Source of the DNA: Amphirosellinia nigrospora
Taxonomy: Eukaryota > Ascomycota > Sordariomycetes > Xylariales > Xylariaceae
Reading direction: 5' to 3'
Assembly: GCA_004123355.1 (NCBI GenBank)
Contig: SCHM01000007.1
Coordinates: forward strand, 310,001 to 374,000
DNA length: 64,000 nt
This document shows positions 1 to 12,100 of the stretch, one piece after another. A program made the position numbers and the translations under genes. The notes beneath the pieces were generated by a model. The model saw only the letters and a list, made by a program, of their open reading frames with translations. It did no database searches and was not told the DNA's origin. Position 1 is the stretch's first letter, and every line of letters starts with the position of its first letter.

Positions 1-1800
1 TTGAAACCTAACCCTCTTCGTTGGTTGTGCAGTGCTATGATCAGGTCCCCTAGTGCCTGTGGCAATGGGAGGGGAGTCACTAGACGTAGATCCTGGGGAG
101 TAGTGCCGTAGGTTGGTGACCAATCTTCGATCGAAGCGTGGATGCGGTTTTCGTTAAAGAAGACGTTGTTGGCGTGGATTACCCTGCCGGAGTTCAGGAG
201 AATGGTGTAATTTGTAGTGCTCTCCTCCTGCTACCTAACATAATACGAGGCTCCGTTTTCTCATCAAATATTGAGGCTTTCCCCTTTGGAAAATAATAGC
301 CTGAGGCTCCTACTGTTCGGAGGTGTGCTAGTCCGGCGGGCTTCCGTACTACATCTCGTAGGGTGTCCGATTCCCCAACCTGGTGACTGGGTGAAGATTC
401 TTCAGGTATGCAGCTGTGCGTACCAATACCGGCCAATATTTAGCATCAACTCCACTGTTCGTAGTAGTAATGAGGAGCCGCCGCACGATGTCTTTTAGAA
501 CACCAATAGCCCTTTCAGCGATGCCATTTTGCTTGTGCTGATCGGTGGCGGAGAAATATAGTGCTATACCGCGGTCACGGCATAGGAGCTCGAAGGCACC
601 ACTGGTAAATGTTGCTCCTTGATCCAGGGTAATAGCATGGCAACGTCGTTCAGGTCGTTCCTTCTGATCTGGAAAGGTCTGGAAGATCTTTGGGAACTCT
701 GACACTGACTTCATAGGGGACACCCAGGTCACCTCCGTGAAGTCGTCACGGATGATTGCCCACTGCGTGGATCGATCGTAGCCCATTTGATACACGTCTC
801 ACAGAGGCAGTGTTTCTGGATGGGAAGGATCCCTATTAAGCAGTCCATTAGGTGTCTGAGGCCCTGATCGCCCAGGTGTCCAAGTCGTTCGTGCCACACT
901 TGCATGTCAGGATCGGAGAGAGAATAAGCGTGAAGGCCGACGTTGAGGGCCGTGATATTAACGCCGCTATTTGGAATATCAACTAAATACAGGCCGCCAG
1001 TGGCTCGAGCGGAAAGGAAACATTCTTTGCCTTTAGCACCTAGTGCTTTATCCCATCGAAAAAGAAATTCAGCTCCTCTTTTTGACAGTTGGGAGACTGA
1101 GATTAGGTTTACCCCCGCTTCAGGGCGGTATGCAGCATCGTGGAAGATCGTTCTCTTTTGCTGACCGTCAACCACGGAGGTAAGCATATAGTCACCTATT
1201 TCTTTAGGCATGACTATCTTCCCCCTACTCCGAGGGTACCGGGACCAGTATAAGGTTTGGTTGTATGGAACCCCTTGCGATCGCAGAAAGTGTGCTGGCT
1301 GCAGCCTGAATCTAGGGCATAGACTTTTCTCAGCATTTTGCCCATCTGGTCACTCGAGAGGTTCCCGAAACCGGCCATTCCAAACTGTTGCAGAGTCTCC
1401 GCCATGCGGGATTCCTTCGGAACGCTGTCGAAGATCTCCATAGGGGGCCGCGAAGGGATCTCGGCTCGGTGTTGGCGCTGAACATGGCTGTGAGGTAGCT
1501 CGGTTCAGGTGTCTCAGAGGGGGCAGCGTTGGCTTCTGGGTTGAGGGTAACAAAGCTGCAGTCATAGCCCACGTCAGCGCCTCGAATTGTGAGCAGTGAC
1601 GTATTAGGGCTATCGTCCTTCTTGGCTTTCTTCCCGTCTTCTCTGCTTTCCCTTTCTTCCCGTTTTCTTTTCCGTTCAGCCCTTTTATCATGCCACCCCT
1701 TGGGGGCAAGATGGGGTTCTTCTTATAGCATACAGTATGGAGACCACCGCACTGACTGCACAGAGGGCGATGGGACGATGATAGTAGGCTTATGTTGCTG
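1..1800 (-). pseudogene. copia pol: zinc knuckle, protease, GAG-pre-integrase, integrase
   Basis: Read on the minus strand. A CCHC-like knuckle (CSQCGGLHTVC, codons at 1760-1728) is followed by a protease motif LDSGCSQH (about 1320-1290). A GAG-pre-integrase domain follows, with VWHERLGHLG and a CETC zinc pair near 930-790, then the integrase core (795-349) with the D/N-rich catalytic region and NGIAERAIGVLKD. A post-integrase stretch runs to the left edge. The RT and RNase H parts are outside the window. Frames change near 1700, 1350, 1211, 795 and 436. Confidence 0.82.
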
Positions 1801-2020
1801 TCCCTGATCTTCTGGTTCTGTTAATCATGTTGGGCTGCTAATACGGCTACTTCAAAGGTCACTGCCTCCTTAGTGATTTTGGCCCCCCGTCCCTTTCGGG
1901 GAGTACATTGTGGTTCTTGGTAAAACGCCGTAAGGAAGACCTGGAAAGGTGGACCAAGGGAGATGAGGAATTTGTTGATGAGGAAGGGCTCGCTGAGCTT
2001 GCATGTTTCGTCGAGTTCCG

Positions 2021-3458
2021 CTAACTCACTCTGAACTGTACGGAGCTCCGCGGCGAGTTAGTAACATCCCCTTCGCAGGTGTCTAGGGTAGCGTTGTCCA
2101 GCCTGCGAATAAGTATCCGGAAAGCGGCACAACCCTTTGGTTTATATTGCCGTAAGAACTTCCAGAGGGTGGCAACAGTCTTGTGAGCAGGATCGCACCT
2201 CTCTACAACTGATTGGATACTGATCCCGAGGCGACACTTAATCGCCGTTACCGCTCTCTCTTGCTTGTCTTCCCAGCGGTCCACTCTGTCTTCGAAGTCT
2301 GCGTCTTTTTCTTCTGCCCGCTTTGTAGGCCGAGCCTGTAGAGAGCAGCCGGGCATCGGTCTCCCGTAGCCCTGCATTGACAGGTGGTCGGACATCTTCC
2401 TCGTGTAAAGGAAGTAGTACTCTGAGGACTCTAGCATGGGATCTTCCATAGCTGCTCGTCGTTCTTTCGACTCATTTCGATCTCGTTGCCAGGCCGGTCT
2501 TATATGGTCTTTAACAGGTAGGGCTGAAAAATCGGGATCGAGGGGTAAGGGTGCCGCCTTCGGTGGTCGACTACTCGGTCGTTTCGAAGGGCGTTGTACC
2601 TGAACGGGTGTAATAGAGGGACGTAGTGACGCCTGAGCGGAGGACTCCGCGATGACCGGGGGACGTGACGATGCCTGGCAGATGACTCGGCTAGGGGATA
2701 GCTAGGCTGAGGAGAGGCAGACCTAGTGGATATAGGGGAATTGCCGCGAGTAATGACTTCTAGACCAAATAAATCTAAATCGTCTGGCAGTAATGGAGGT
2801 GGTGATACCTGTCGTGGACTTGGTGAAGTGTCACGCGAGGGTTCAGAATGTGTAGGGGAATAATCACTGTCGGCAGCGCCTTCAGCGAATAATTCAGCGT
2901 CCGAGAGATTTAACTCAGCAGCAAGATAGGGAAAATTATCCTCGTTGAGGAATCTGATGAATTTTGGGTGAGGAATAGGCCTCATTCTGAAGGAATATCG
3001 TCTGGTATTTAACTCCGTCATTTTGTAAAGATTTTTGACTTGTAGACGAAGTGATGGGGAGAAAACTCTGATACCCCCTGGGTGTAGGAAATTGGTTGTG
3101 GCTAGTTCAGGAATTCCGTGGTTAGTGCCAAATATAGTGTGGCTGAGTACGCTATGACGTCTAAAAAGAGGAAGTAATTTACTTCAACACGATTAAAAAT
3201 CGTCATTTCTATTGTGTGTTTCTCCTGTGCGTCCAGTCTCGCTGTAATTAGGTATCTAGAAAAGATTTTTAGCAGAGTAATCGAATAGGGTGACCACCAG
3301 GGATATCTGCAGGGAAGTTCAGTGCCTGCAGGGAGATCCCGATAGTGTCTCCAAGTGGCGTCGAGATAGGTGTGAATTCTACGAATCTGAGCCAAGTATC
3401 GATGTGTTGACTCGTGTTTCTCGGCTGTAGTATCGGAGGAATAGCTCATGAGAAGCAA
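2021..3458 (-). pseudogene. copia gag region (leader frame, Ser/Pro-rich N-terminus, capsid core)
   Basis: Three successive minus-strand frames cover the region. 3458-3102 is a 118-codon leader frame of unclear meaning. 3021-2500 is Ser/Pro/Arg-rich. 2449-2021 carries a capsid-like segment with the motif WEDKQERAVTAIKCRLG, typical of copia Gag. The frames are not continuous, so at least two frame changes separate them. Gag would form the virus-like particle; the copy appears unable to make an intact one as it stands. Confidence 0.65.
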
Positions 3459-3510
3459 TTATGATATGAGTAGCGTTTTGTTTAAGAAACGATACAGGTG
3501 AGCTGTTCCG

Positions 3511-3521
3511 GGCTCATAACC
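3511..3521 (-). other. Primer binding site, initiator-tRNA-Met half-molecule type
   Basis: On the minus strand the LTR is followed directly by GGTTATGAGCCC, which is complementary to the anticodon arm of eukaryotic initiator tRNA-Met. Half-tRNA-iMet priming is characteristic of many Ty1/copia elements, which supports both the family call and the LTR edge. Confidence 0.7.
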
Positions 3522-3697
3522 TGTCAAAGGTAGTGGAGACCTATACATATGGTATAGCAGTAGATAGATTGTATTGTATCACAATAACCAGAAGGTAGAT
3601 CCGAGTCCTCTGGACTCGGGGATATATATAATATATATAATCATAGCTACGGAGTACATATAATTTATATGTAGATTACGAGTTTGTAAAATTGACA
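3522..3697 (-). repeat. 5' LTR of the copia element (176 bp)
   Basis: On the minus strand it begins TGTCAA and ends TTGACA, a perfect 6-bp terminal inverted repeat with TG..CA ends. It abuts the PBS-like sequence and contains an AT-rich TATA-like stretch (around 3625-3665) that would serve as promoter. The second LTR is outside the window, so the boundary rests on termini and PBS position. Confidence 0.72.
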
Positions 3698-3969
3698 GGG
3701 TGGCTGATGTTAGCCCCCCCCAATCCCGCGCCCTTGGAACCGGGGCTGGTCGCTGTCGGGCCTACTGTGACTACCTAAGGGTCAAGTAGGTTAGTGCGGT
3801 AGCGAGGATGGTGGCATTGATGTGTATTTCGCGACGCTTCTGTTTAGGGTAGACCATCTAGGCAAGTTCCCGATATCTAAGCCTATACCACGAATCGGTT
3901 ATTCTAGTGGGCGACGACCCGAACCCGCACTAAGTGCTCGACCCCTGCGTACAAACCATTAGGTGCGCA

Positions 3970-4218
3970 TGTGGCACCTAGTGTGGCACCCAGGTATGGG
4001 CGCCACAGTGAATGGTTGCCCGGCAAGCAGGTCTTTGTGCCATGACTTGCCCCACTGTAATTAGGTGTATAAATACATAGCCACGGGACACAGGGCACCG
4101 AAACCCTTTGTCCAGAATACAACATCATACCTAGTACTAGATCTGCAGCTTACATCAGTAATTGACTAAGCCACGGATCACCACTAGGTAGGTAGGAATA
4201 GACCGGGCAGCAGGCACA
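3970..4218. repeat. Solo LTR, family F1 copy 1 (249 bp, TSD CGCA)
   Basis: TGTG..CACA ends and a 4-bp direct repeat CGCA at 3966-3969 and 4219-4222. It holds a TATA-like TGTATAAATAC on the + strand and is closely similar to the copies at 37394-37634 and 37639-37828. No internal coding region adjoins it, so it is a solo LTR from recombination or a miniature element. Confidence 0.75.
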
Positions 4219-4222
4219 CGCA

Positions 4223-4980
4223 CACCCGCCAATCTGGGCCCCCCCTGGGCCCCCCGAAATGCATACGACCCCCTAACCCAGCCCCAGCCCTAGCCTAGCC
4301 CTGTAGGGGGATCGTATGCCCGAAAGACAAACGGCGCGCCTTTGCCCCCCGCGGCGCCCCCAAGAAATCCCTTGCGCTCCCTAGCGCCCCAAAGAACGCA
4401 CAAAGCACGGTAGTCCTAAAAGGAGTGGACACGGAGTTATGACATTACACGCCCAGATTGAGGCTAGAATTTGGCTTCTGCAGCCGTTATACCAATGTAT
4501 AATAGAACAGCTCGCCACGTCTAATGCCCTTACGGAGGCTTGGATATTAGGTAGCTTAGCATACTTAGTACCCCATGACATTAAACACTATCAATCAATC
4601 AATCAATCTGCTTAGGGTAGTCGACGGTGATGTCGCCCTGTCGGACTAAGTAGCTCCGTAGCTTGTTATTATTGGAGATGGCGTCTAGCAGCTGGTGAAG
4701 AGCGCGTTGTTAGTGTGCGTGGGCCAGGAGTCGTGGAACGTCATCCCAAGAGTTAAAGCTCACACCCCCAAAGCCATATTGCAATTTGGCCATCAGAAAG
4801 GGTACAAAAAGGTTTTTGCCTGTAAGAATCAATCAATAAGACGGGTACTTTTAAAATAAAAGAGAACTCGTGATAATTAGCGCGAGTAGGCTGAGTTGTA
4901 GATTCACAAATGGAAAGGATCCAGCTTGTGATAATTGGTACAAGTATGCTTGACTCGTGGGCATTGGGTTTCATTTACCT
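4223..4980. other. No gene seen: C-rich spacer and simple sequence
   Basis: Holds C/G-rich spacer (4240-4390) with short dyads around GGGGGATCGTATGC and a short AATC run near 4590-4605. No convincing coding frame on either strand. Confidence 0.5.
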
Positions 4981-4986
4981 CTAGTG

Positions 4987-5440
4987 TCACAGAAGGCGCA
5001 GTAAGCAAAAGAACTGGTGAAGCATGCAGTCTCTTCCTGGGCTCTGATAGTCCTCCTTTGTGACGTGGGCGTTTCCGGGCCGTTGATGTTTCCAGTCGTC
5101 AGTCCACCATCTAGGTGTCTACTTCTTGGTTGGCCTCGTATTGGTGTAGCCGGAATCCATGCCACTCATATCGATTTCTGGGATGTTATCAATCTTTCGG
5201 GTTTCAAAAAAATTGAAGGGGGCGCCATAGCCTAAGATGGATTTATTTGAGGCAGCTGCGAAGCTTGGTCGGCCGCGTTTGCGGGTTGGACGATTGGCCG
5301 AATCGGTTACGACAACCTCGTCGTCGCTATCATTACCATTATACTCTGATGCTGTGGTGCCATTTGCCTCGGGACCGGTAACACCTCAATCATTATTACT
5401 TTGCAGGGGTTGTTGTTCGGCGCTGAATTGCAACTAGATC
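4987..5440 (-). pseudogene. Remnant of an AT-hook protein gene
   Basis: A minus-strand frame from about 5425 down reads through an acidic stretch (NDSDDEVVV), then RKRGRPS, a consensus AT-hook (RGRP core) that binds the minor groove of AT-rich DNA, then an ordinary-looking tail. It is interrupted by TGA near 5405 and TAG at 5119-5121 and ends at TGA 4987-4989. The start is not found. AT-hooks occur in chromatin proteins and in some fungal mobile-element genes; which applies here is unknown. Confidence 0.45.
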
Positions 5441-6251
5441 GCTCAAAGGGGGGTTTGGGGCACTGTTAGCTAGACCAGTTGATTCAGCCATTGGACGGGA
5501 GTGGAATTTTAGTAATTACGGTTGAGAGAAAATAAATGACAATAGCCTAATGAAGGTATATGTAAGCTAAAGTATGATGTAGATATGCCTTCAGGGTAAG
5601 ACTCGTGACAATTGGCGTGAATGGTGTAGATGGGTAGGTAGGATCGTGCGGCGGGATGATCCGGTGCCAGTCGGGATAGGGAATGCGGGGACCAGAGCCG
5701 GGGCCGGGGGACAAGCGGAACGGAGTGTAAGAAAGAAGGTTAAAGATTGAGTAGTTGAGTTGGACTTATTAGATTCTACAATAGTTCGAAGGCCAATTCA
5801 ATGTAGTAGAATTAACTGCGTACCTACCTAATTATGTATCGACCTGCCTACTTACCTACCTGCCTACCTACCTCCTTACTTGATTACTTAATTATGTGTA
5901 GCAGTATGCGCCAGCCGGCACAAGATAAGTAGTGAATTGGCCCAGGGTGACTGGGACCACTAGAATGGAGGTAATCTACAAATTACTCATCCAATTCGAG
6001 TATCAATCACATAGAATTAAGGGGAATCCTTTGATCGAAGGAACGCAATATGTTGATAAAAAATTCCAAAAAATAAAAACTCCGTGCTGAGTATGTTTTT
6101 TACAAAGTGAGACCTCCGAGGATATTTGGTGTTTTTACAAGCCCCATCCGTTAGTCATTCTGCCCACTTGCTCACCCCCTAGACCTAATTTGCCCAGGTA
6201 TATCACTCGCCCTACTTCAGTAGTTGAACACTGAGCCCGTATTCGCAGAAA
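5441..6251. other. Spacer with CCTA-type simple repeat and one dispersed repeat
   Basis: No gene seen. 5815-5885 is a degenerate CCTA/CTAC simple repeat. 5934-6219 is the first copy of a 286-bp dispersed repeat listed separately. Confidence 0.5.
5934..6219 (+). repeat. Dispersed repeat C, copy 1 (286 bp)
   Basis: Reads as the reverse complement of 20532-20817 over its whole length, both copies being 286 bp. It is AT-rich and non-coding, without obvious terminal repeats. The edges are GAATTGGCCCAGGG on one side and CTACTTCA on the other. Confidence 0.75.
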
Positions 6252-6440
6252 ATGAAACCTCCATCAATACTTATGAGCATTTTTTTGCTCGTTGCAGTAC
6301 CTCTAGCCATTGAAATCGGTGTTTATTGTAGTTTTGCTAATACAGAGCTGGAACCAACGGTAAATTTAAGAGCCCAAGTTATCCAGGTAGGTAAGCTTTG
6401 TAACGAATATAACAGACTTGATGCCCAGCAGGAGAAATAA
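6252..6440 (+). CDS. Small ORF with N-terminal hydrophobic segment, doubtful
   Basis: 62 codons. Residues 6-20 form a hydrophobic run (SILMSIFLLVAVPLA) like a signal peptide or signal anchor, followed by a short polar tail. A GTAGGTAAG just downstream of an AG (about 6386) could be a 5' splice site, so the frame might be a first exon. No family recognised. A secreted small protein is possible, but a chance ORF is equally likely. Confidence 0.2.
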   Translation: MKPPSILMSIFLLVAVPLAIEIGVYCSFANTELEPTVNLRAQVIQVGKLCNEYNRLDAQQEK

Positions 6441-6989
6441 CTGTACCACACCAGTAACCCCAACCCCACAGCGCTGTACAAACGAAGGTCCTATCCCAAT
6501 AATTAGGGCAGGTATGGAACATATAAATAAGTACATAGAACTCTTTATTCCATATAGGTAAGACTTCTGAATGGGATTAGTGCTAGCTGGAATAGTCGAG
6601 ATAGAATCACGGGATGCAATGGGTCCAGTTAAACAACCTCGGAACTTACTTACCTTGGGCAGGTATCTAGGTAGGGTAGCTACATTGGTAGATACTCAAG
6701 TTAATCACTCTCGCTTTTATATTTAGAAATTCAAAGCACCAACCTGCCTGCCACGTATATTTTCGAGACAAGGTGCCAGACTGCTGGACCGCCAGGCTAC
6801 CCAAGGTCGGGTCGGATATATCACCCACGCGTCAGAAATCACGACAGTAGGTGAACTCATAAGTTACCCTTCCGGCACTTATTGCAAACCTCTAATATCA
6901 GGTACGTGGGTGAAACCCCATCCAAGTCCAATATACCTACTGATTTATGACAGCCGGCACAAGTTGGAAACGCAGACGGAGACTGACAG

Positions 6990-7687
6990 GTAGCCAGAAC
7001 CACGCAGAATGATGCAGCAGAAAATGCTCCGCAGCAAAATGGTCTGCAGCAACATGCTTTCAAAGCTGCGAAGCCAGCAGCATCAAAGAAGAGGGGCAAA
7101 GAAAAAGAATCGAAGACTGCTAGCGCACAAGCAGAAGCGAATCCGTACGTTGATGAGAAGACAGAGTTTACAAAGACTGTGGGGAAGGCATCAAGGAAAG
7201 CAGAGCCAACTACGACTGGAGGGCCGAGTGCTCGAAAGTCGCGGACTAAAAAGCACCAGCTCGACGATGAAACCAAAGCGCTGAATAGGACACTGACAAA
7301 GGAGCCTACAGGGGAGTCTACGGCTCTGACAAATGAACAGCCTACTCCCGCCCGGAAATCCAGCAGTCGATAGCAGGCAACGATACCAACCCACCTCGTG
7401 ACGAAGGAAAGAATCTCGTTATTATGGTCACGAACTCGGGCTCTAAGAATCACGACAATGCCGCATCAGCTGCATTGATGCTCGACGGAGCTGCAGATGA
7501 TGCAGCCTTAGACAAGCCAAATTTAGCAATTGAAGCTCGTCTACAGTCTAAGGAAGCAATACCAAAGGCGTTGGGACAACAGGTCGAGGTCGAAGAACAC
7601 TCTACAGTATCAAAGCAAGTGGCAGAGGAGGAAACGCGGGCTGAAGTTGGGAAGAAGAGCAAGAGACACAAGATGTTGAGATTATGA
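6990..7687 (+). pseudogene. Lys/Ala/Glu-rich hypothetical gene remnant
   Basis: From 6990, just after a possible 3' splice site CTGACAG, a frame rich in Lys, Ala, Glu and Thr runs to TAG at 7371. A second frame in the same compositional style is open from 7337 to 7687, so one frame change lies between 7337 and 7371. The second part ends in a basic KKSKRHK tail that could be a nuclear signal. No domain recognised. A minus-strand frame over 6857-6980 shows two CxxC pairs, a weak alternative. Confidence 0.35.
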
Positions 7688-7689
7688 GT

Positions 7690-9101
7690 ATTGACGAGTA
7701 AGTCATATATTGGTTGAGTAAAAGAACAAGTCCAAGTACAGTGTACTGAGGTGGTACCTCAGTATTTGTGGTAGATGTGTGGGGCGAAGTGCCCAGCCAC
7801 CGGCATTACCAGCCCCCTAATTTCAACACAAGAAGTTGAGGGATGACGACGATGATGAGTACGTGGACAAACAAGACTATCCACCAACAAAAAGATATCA
7901 AGATAGCCCGAGGGCCTTATTGAAAAGGGTTTTCAATAATCTTAGGGCTAATATCTAGCAACAAGCTTAAATAAGTCCTTGAAGTAGCTAGAGCGGCAAA
8001 TATATTGCTACGTAGATAGGGGTTCCGTAAACCCCAACGCCTCTCGGAATAAGCTACACGATGCTTTTGAAATTGCCATATACAGGTGAAAAGAATTTCA
8101 AAAAAATTGCAAACCTTTGCTTTCCCTCGCACAGGTATTTACGACTGTAAATTAAGTGTGAGAGGGGAAGCGAAGCTTGAGAAGTTAAGCTGTGATCCCT
8201 AAAACTCTAAATGAATTCTGCAGCCCTCTGATTGGCTAGAGAGGACTCTGCAAGCTCCTGATTGGTCAAACTCTAAATCGAGGCATCTACCACAACGTAT
8301 TCGCACCCAAATTGACTGTGTGGCTTACGTACTGCAATAGCGAGTGTGGTCACTAACAACCACTATATTCAAGTATGAATACGAGACCAGCACTAATATA
8401 GCCAACACAGCACCACCAACACGGTCAAAAATACGCGTTGGAAAAGGGCCGGCGGCCGATTCCCAGAGCTCCAACCCTCCGGGCGGACCCCTCTGAAAGT
8501 GTGAATTCACGTAGGGGGTGGAGGTCTGGGGAGTAGGAGGTCTGGGAGCTAGGAGTATTCCCGTCACTTAAATCAAAGTGCCAAAAACACTTTGATTTGC
8601 CAAAAGTACTTTGATTTACAACGTATTAAAATAGACCTTCGCCGGCAAAGCTTTCTATTTTAGCGACGACTTGCTCGGCGCTACACGGTATTTTATTGGG
8701 AGCCCGTACTGTCAGAATGTTAGATAGCCATCTGAATGGCGAGTTGCCATGAGATGTATGTACCTAGAGGGTGCCCAGCAACCTGAGGTAGTCGCGTTGC
8801 GATTGCGTTGCTTCCTGCCGCGCTACCTGTAAAAGGCGTCAGGCACTTGACTGCTAGCAGGACCTTTACATACCTTCAACACCTTTTTTTCCCCTCGCAG
8901 CTTTGGATGTCCTATATCGGTAACCTGCTATCGGTCTAGGATTCCCGTCCTTTCTACAGCGTTGTGAGCGTTTTGCGTGTATCTCTCGTTCTCCTAATCA
9001 CTTCTTCTACAATTCTACAATCGTTTCCCCTTCCAAGTAGTACGCATCCCATCTACAAACTTCGAGCCCTTCATTTTGAGGCTATACTACAAGGAGTCAC
9101 A
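7690..9101. other. Spacer with a short inverted repeat
   Basis: No gene seen. 8569-8600 is an inverted repeat: AAATCAAAGTG, 7-bp loop, CACTTTGATTT, with a third half-copy just after. 8220-8275 has two GATTGG (CCAAT-type) boxes. The pyrimidine-rich stretch at 8880-9060 could be the leader of the transposase gene that follows. Confidence 0.45.
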
Positions 9102-12100
9102 ATGCCCAGAATTATCAAGCGCAAAGGCAAGACTCGCCTCATTCGCGGCGCTGATGAGCGTGCTTCTCAGACTTTGCTTGCGTCTAGCGAGTCGGAGAGC
9201 TCGTTGAATGTTAAACGTGTTCGCAGCGGTGAACATGCCCAACAAGACAGCGACACAGCGATATTCGACACCGGATATGATGCTGACGCCGACGCTGAAG
9301 ATGAGGCTGACGAGTCTGAGAATGAGTTTGAGTTTTTAACTGGCGTAACTGTAAGTATACTCGATGCGATTTCCTTTCGCTGAATGTCTCCGCAGCATGG
9401 TTCCGCACTAATCATGCCCTCATCCAGGATTTCGACGAGGCCGATTTGGCGGAGATGCTTGTCCAAGCTGACGACGACGACCTTGCTGTTCAACCCGACG
9501 AAGACGGCGTCCTGCGAATCGTTGACGAAGACATACCCCATATCACAGAACTCCAAGCCCTTGCTGACTACCAGCACCACGGCGAAGACATTGAAAGCCA
9601 CGAGGACGAAGCTGAGGGCGTCTTTGACGAAGACGACATTTTTTCCGAAAGCCTAACAGAAGGTCGTCCGACACCCGCTGGGTTAGAGCCTACTCCTGCA
9701 TCTCCAACATCCGCTACAATCAGTGGCGAGGAGCTTGAGGTACCAGCTGTTGATCCCTTTGGATCATCCACTATCGTGAATCATACTCGACGACGCCATG
9801 ATATGAATGATTCACAATGGCCCTTGGACTGTACTGCACGCGTAATGGTGTTTCGCGCAAGCAGTATATTATGTTGAAAGAAATCTTCGCGCTATTGAAA
9901 GAAGGTGAAGGCGTCGACAAGTTGAACAAGCTTCCTGAAACCGTCGATACTTTAAAGCGTTATGTTCGAGAGAAGTTGCCACTGCTAGAGATTCGATCCC
10001 AAGAAATCGCCTTGAACCCAGACAAGCTACCATCCTCACGTCTCCATGTCGCTCAAGTAGGTGGCAATATTGACCAGCCAAAGCAGGATATGTACTTCTT
10101 CAACCCAATCGAGCTATTCAGAAATATCCTTGCCTCTACACTGGCTGATTCGATGCACTTTGGCATGGCTATGCTTGTCGACAGTCCTACTGAGGCGTAC
10201 CACTCTGCTCAATGGGCTGGATCTATTCGAACCACATCAGGTGAATTCTTGTACTACCCCTCAGGCCCTGATGCTAAAGACCCGTCTTCCCTGGCGACTT
10301 CGTCGAGTTTAGATGTGGCCATGTAATGTGCAACACTGTCGAGCCAAGGAGGGCGTCACAGATAGTGGCGTCCACATTGGCCAAATCATGGCGATCTATC
10401 ACGATCACCGAACATCTCGACGACTTGGTGCCGTCAACCGGCCCAGGAGTTTCCAGTCCACGAAAACTCTAAAGGTGACATTATCCTTGTTATTGGTCGT
10501 CTCTGGCGTGGAAAGAAATTGCTCGCTATGAACGAACGCAACAACATCCACATGAAGACCAACCCTGCCGAAAAGGACGACTTCCACGAACAAGAACTGT
10601 CCTTGTTCTAAACCTCTAGAATACGTTTCAGCTGACAATTTGTGAGCCGAATTAAAGACGTTGACTTTGACTATGCTTTCATGAGTGAGCATTCATTTGC
10701 TTGATGATTATAAGCCGGTTGAGGGTCGTCGCTTTATTCGACGAGGATATAGCCGTGTTGACGGAAGCTTCATGCCTATAGCCAAGGTATCTCCTGTTCC
10801 TGGCCTCCTTGAAATGCATGAGTTCGGAAGAGATACTTTGGTTCAGACCTTTGCACAGTCTTCGAAAGTACGCTCTCTCCCAGTTCTGACCTTTGCTGAC
10901 GGCTTTGGCCTATATCGAACCATGTATAAATCTATCATGGGAGTATACAACGAGATTGCTGCATTGCCTAAAGCCGAGCATCGCCGTCAAATCAACATTT
11001 TCCCCCTTACCCTAGGTCCCCACGGATCGAACTTCACAGACGTTATGGAAGCTCTTGAGCCCATGAAAGCGTTAGATAAAGGGCTGGTCGTTCAGATCAA
11101 CGGTGACCAGCTAGTTCTTTGTGCCCCTGTGTTGGCGTTCATTGGCGATATGCCCCAACAGCAGCTTAACGCCGGATGCTTGGTGTTTCTGCTAACAAAG
11201 GATGTCGAAGTTGTGATATCTCGTCGTCTGGACGTGATAACCTTGATTTCGACATCGTTGGCCATGCGCGAGGTCATTTTGAGACCCTTCGTCAGAGGCG
11301 GGCTTTGGATGAGTTGATGACTACCAAAGCTGCAAAGAAAAAGTTATCCACAGAGCTCGGCATCTCCCTACAACCCCCGGCAGTGTCTAAGATCGCCCCG
11401 GCACTTGATGTTATCATAACACGCCCAAGTGACTCGGCGCACTCGGAATTTGGTGGCATTACGAAAATGCTTCATGAATTGCTTATCGATCAGGTTGGGA
11501 TCACCCAGTCTATCTTGTGGGCAAAGCTAATATATATCAGGCCATGAAACCTCAGACAGTGTTTGAGTATGCCCGAGCCCTTCGCAAGATGCCCCGTCCG
11601 CCAGGTTGGGCAGCTATTCAGTCTCCTTTTCAGGTTTCGACTTATAGTCTCCAAGAGCACGCTCGCTGGTCTGTCTTGATGACTGTTCTCGCCAGATGCT
11701 GGTTACGTGAGAGTCATCTTAAACCCCGTTTCGTGCAAGCAATTAGAGCGGCATTCGCAACCGACATCCATGGAGGACAATTCGGTGTTAATCCTACAGC
11801 TGTCGATATTCTTATTGGCGTCCTCACAGCGACTGTTTGTACCAATTGCCTCTTGGGAGCTGACAAGCTGGAAATTGAGGATCGCAACCCTCAGACCTTC
11901 GTTGAGGTCATCTACAGAGGTCGACAACTATTCCAGAAGGTTTGTGAAGCAGCAGCTTTGTCGTCTGGACCCTCTCGCGGAACCAAAGGCACATCTAAAC
12001 CTTCAGTAGTCATGGAGACAGTCGAACCGCACGTGGAAGGCGATATCAACGTTGGCCACTTTTCTACGTCGCAAAAAGCTGTCAAATATCGGCAGTGGGC

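Larger units (their letters stand above)
1..3697 (-). mobile_element. Ty1/copia retrotransposon, 5' part, truncated by window edge
   Basis: Seen: reading the minus strand, the order is LTR (3697-3522), PBS-like site, leader/gag frames, zinc knuckle, aspartic protease, GAG-pre-integrase and integrase, continuing past base 1. Protease before integrase with the reverse transcriptase expected further downstream (off the left edge) is the copia order. The coding frame shifts repeatedly, so the copy is decayed or has sequence errors. The right-hand TSD candidate is the bases just after 3697; its partner lies outside the window. Confidence 0.88.

Noticed and set aside
4223-4390. C-rich stretch as a possible CpG-island promoter
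   Set aside because: No gene follows on either strand; it looks like low-complexity spacer next to a solo LTR.
6857-7453. Minus-strand ORF of 198 codons with two CxxC pairs at its C-terminus
   Set aside because: Most of it is the antisense of a Lys/Ala-rich coding frame, giving an implausible hydrophobic low-complexity protein. The CxxC part alone (6860-6980) is too short to call.
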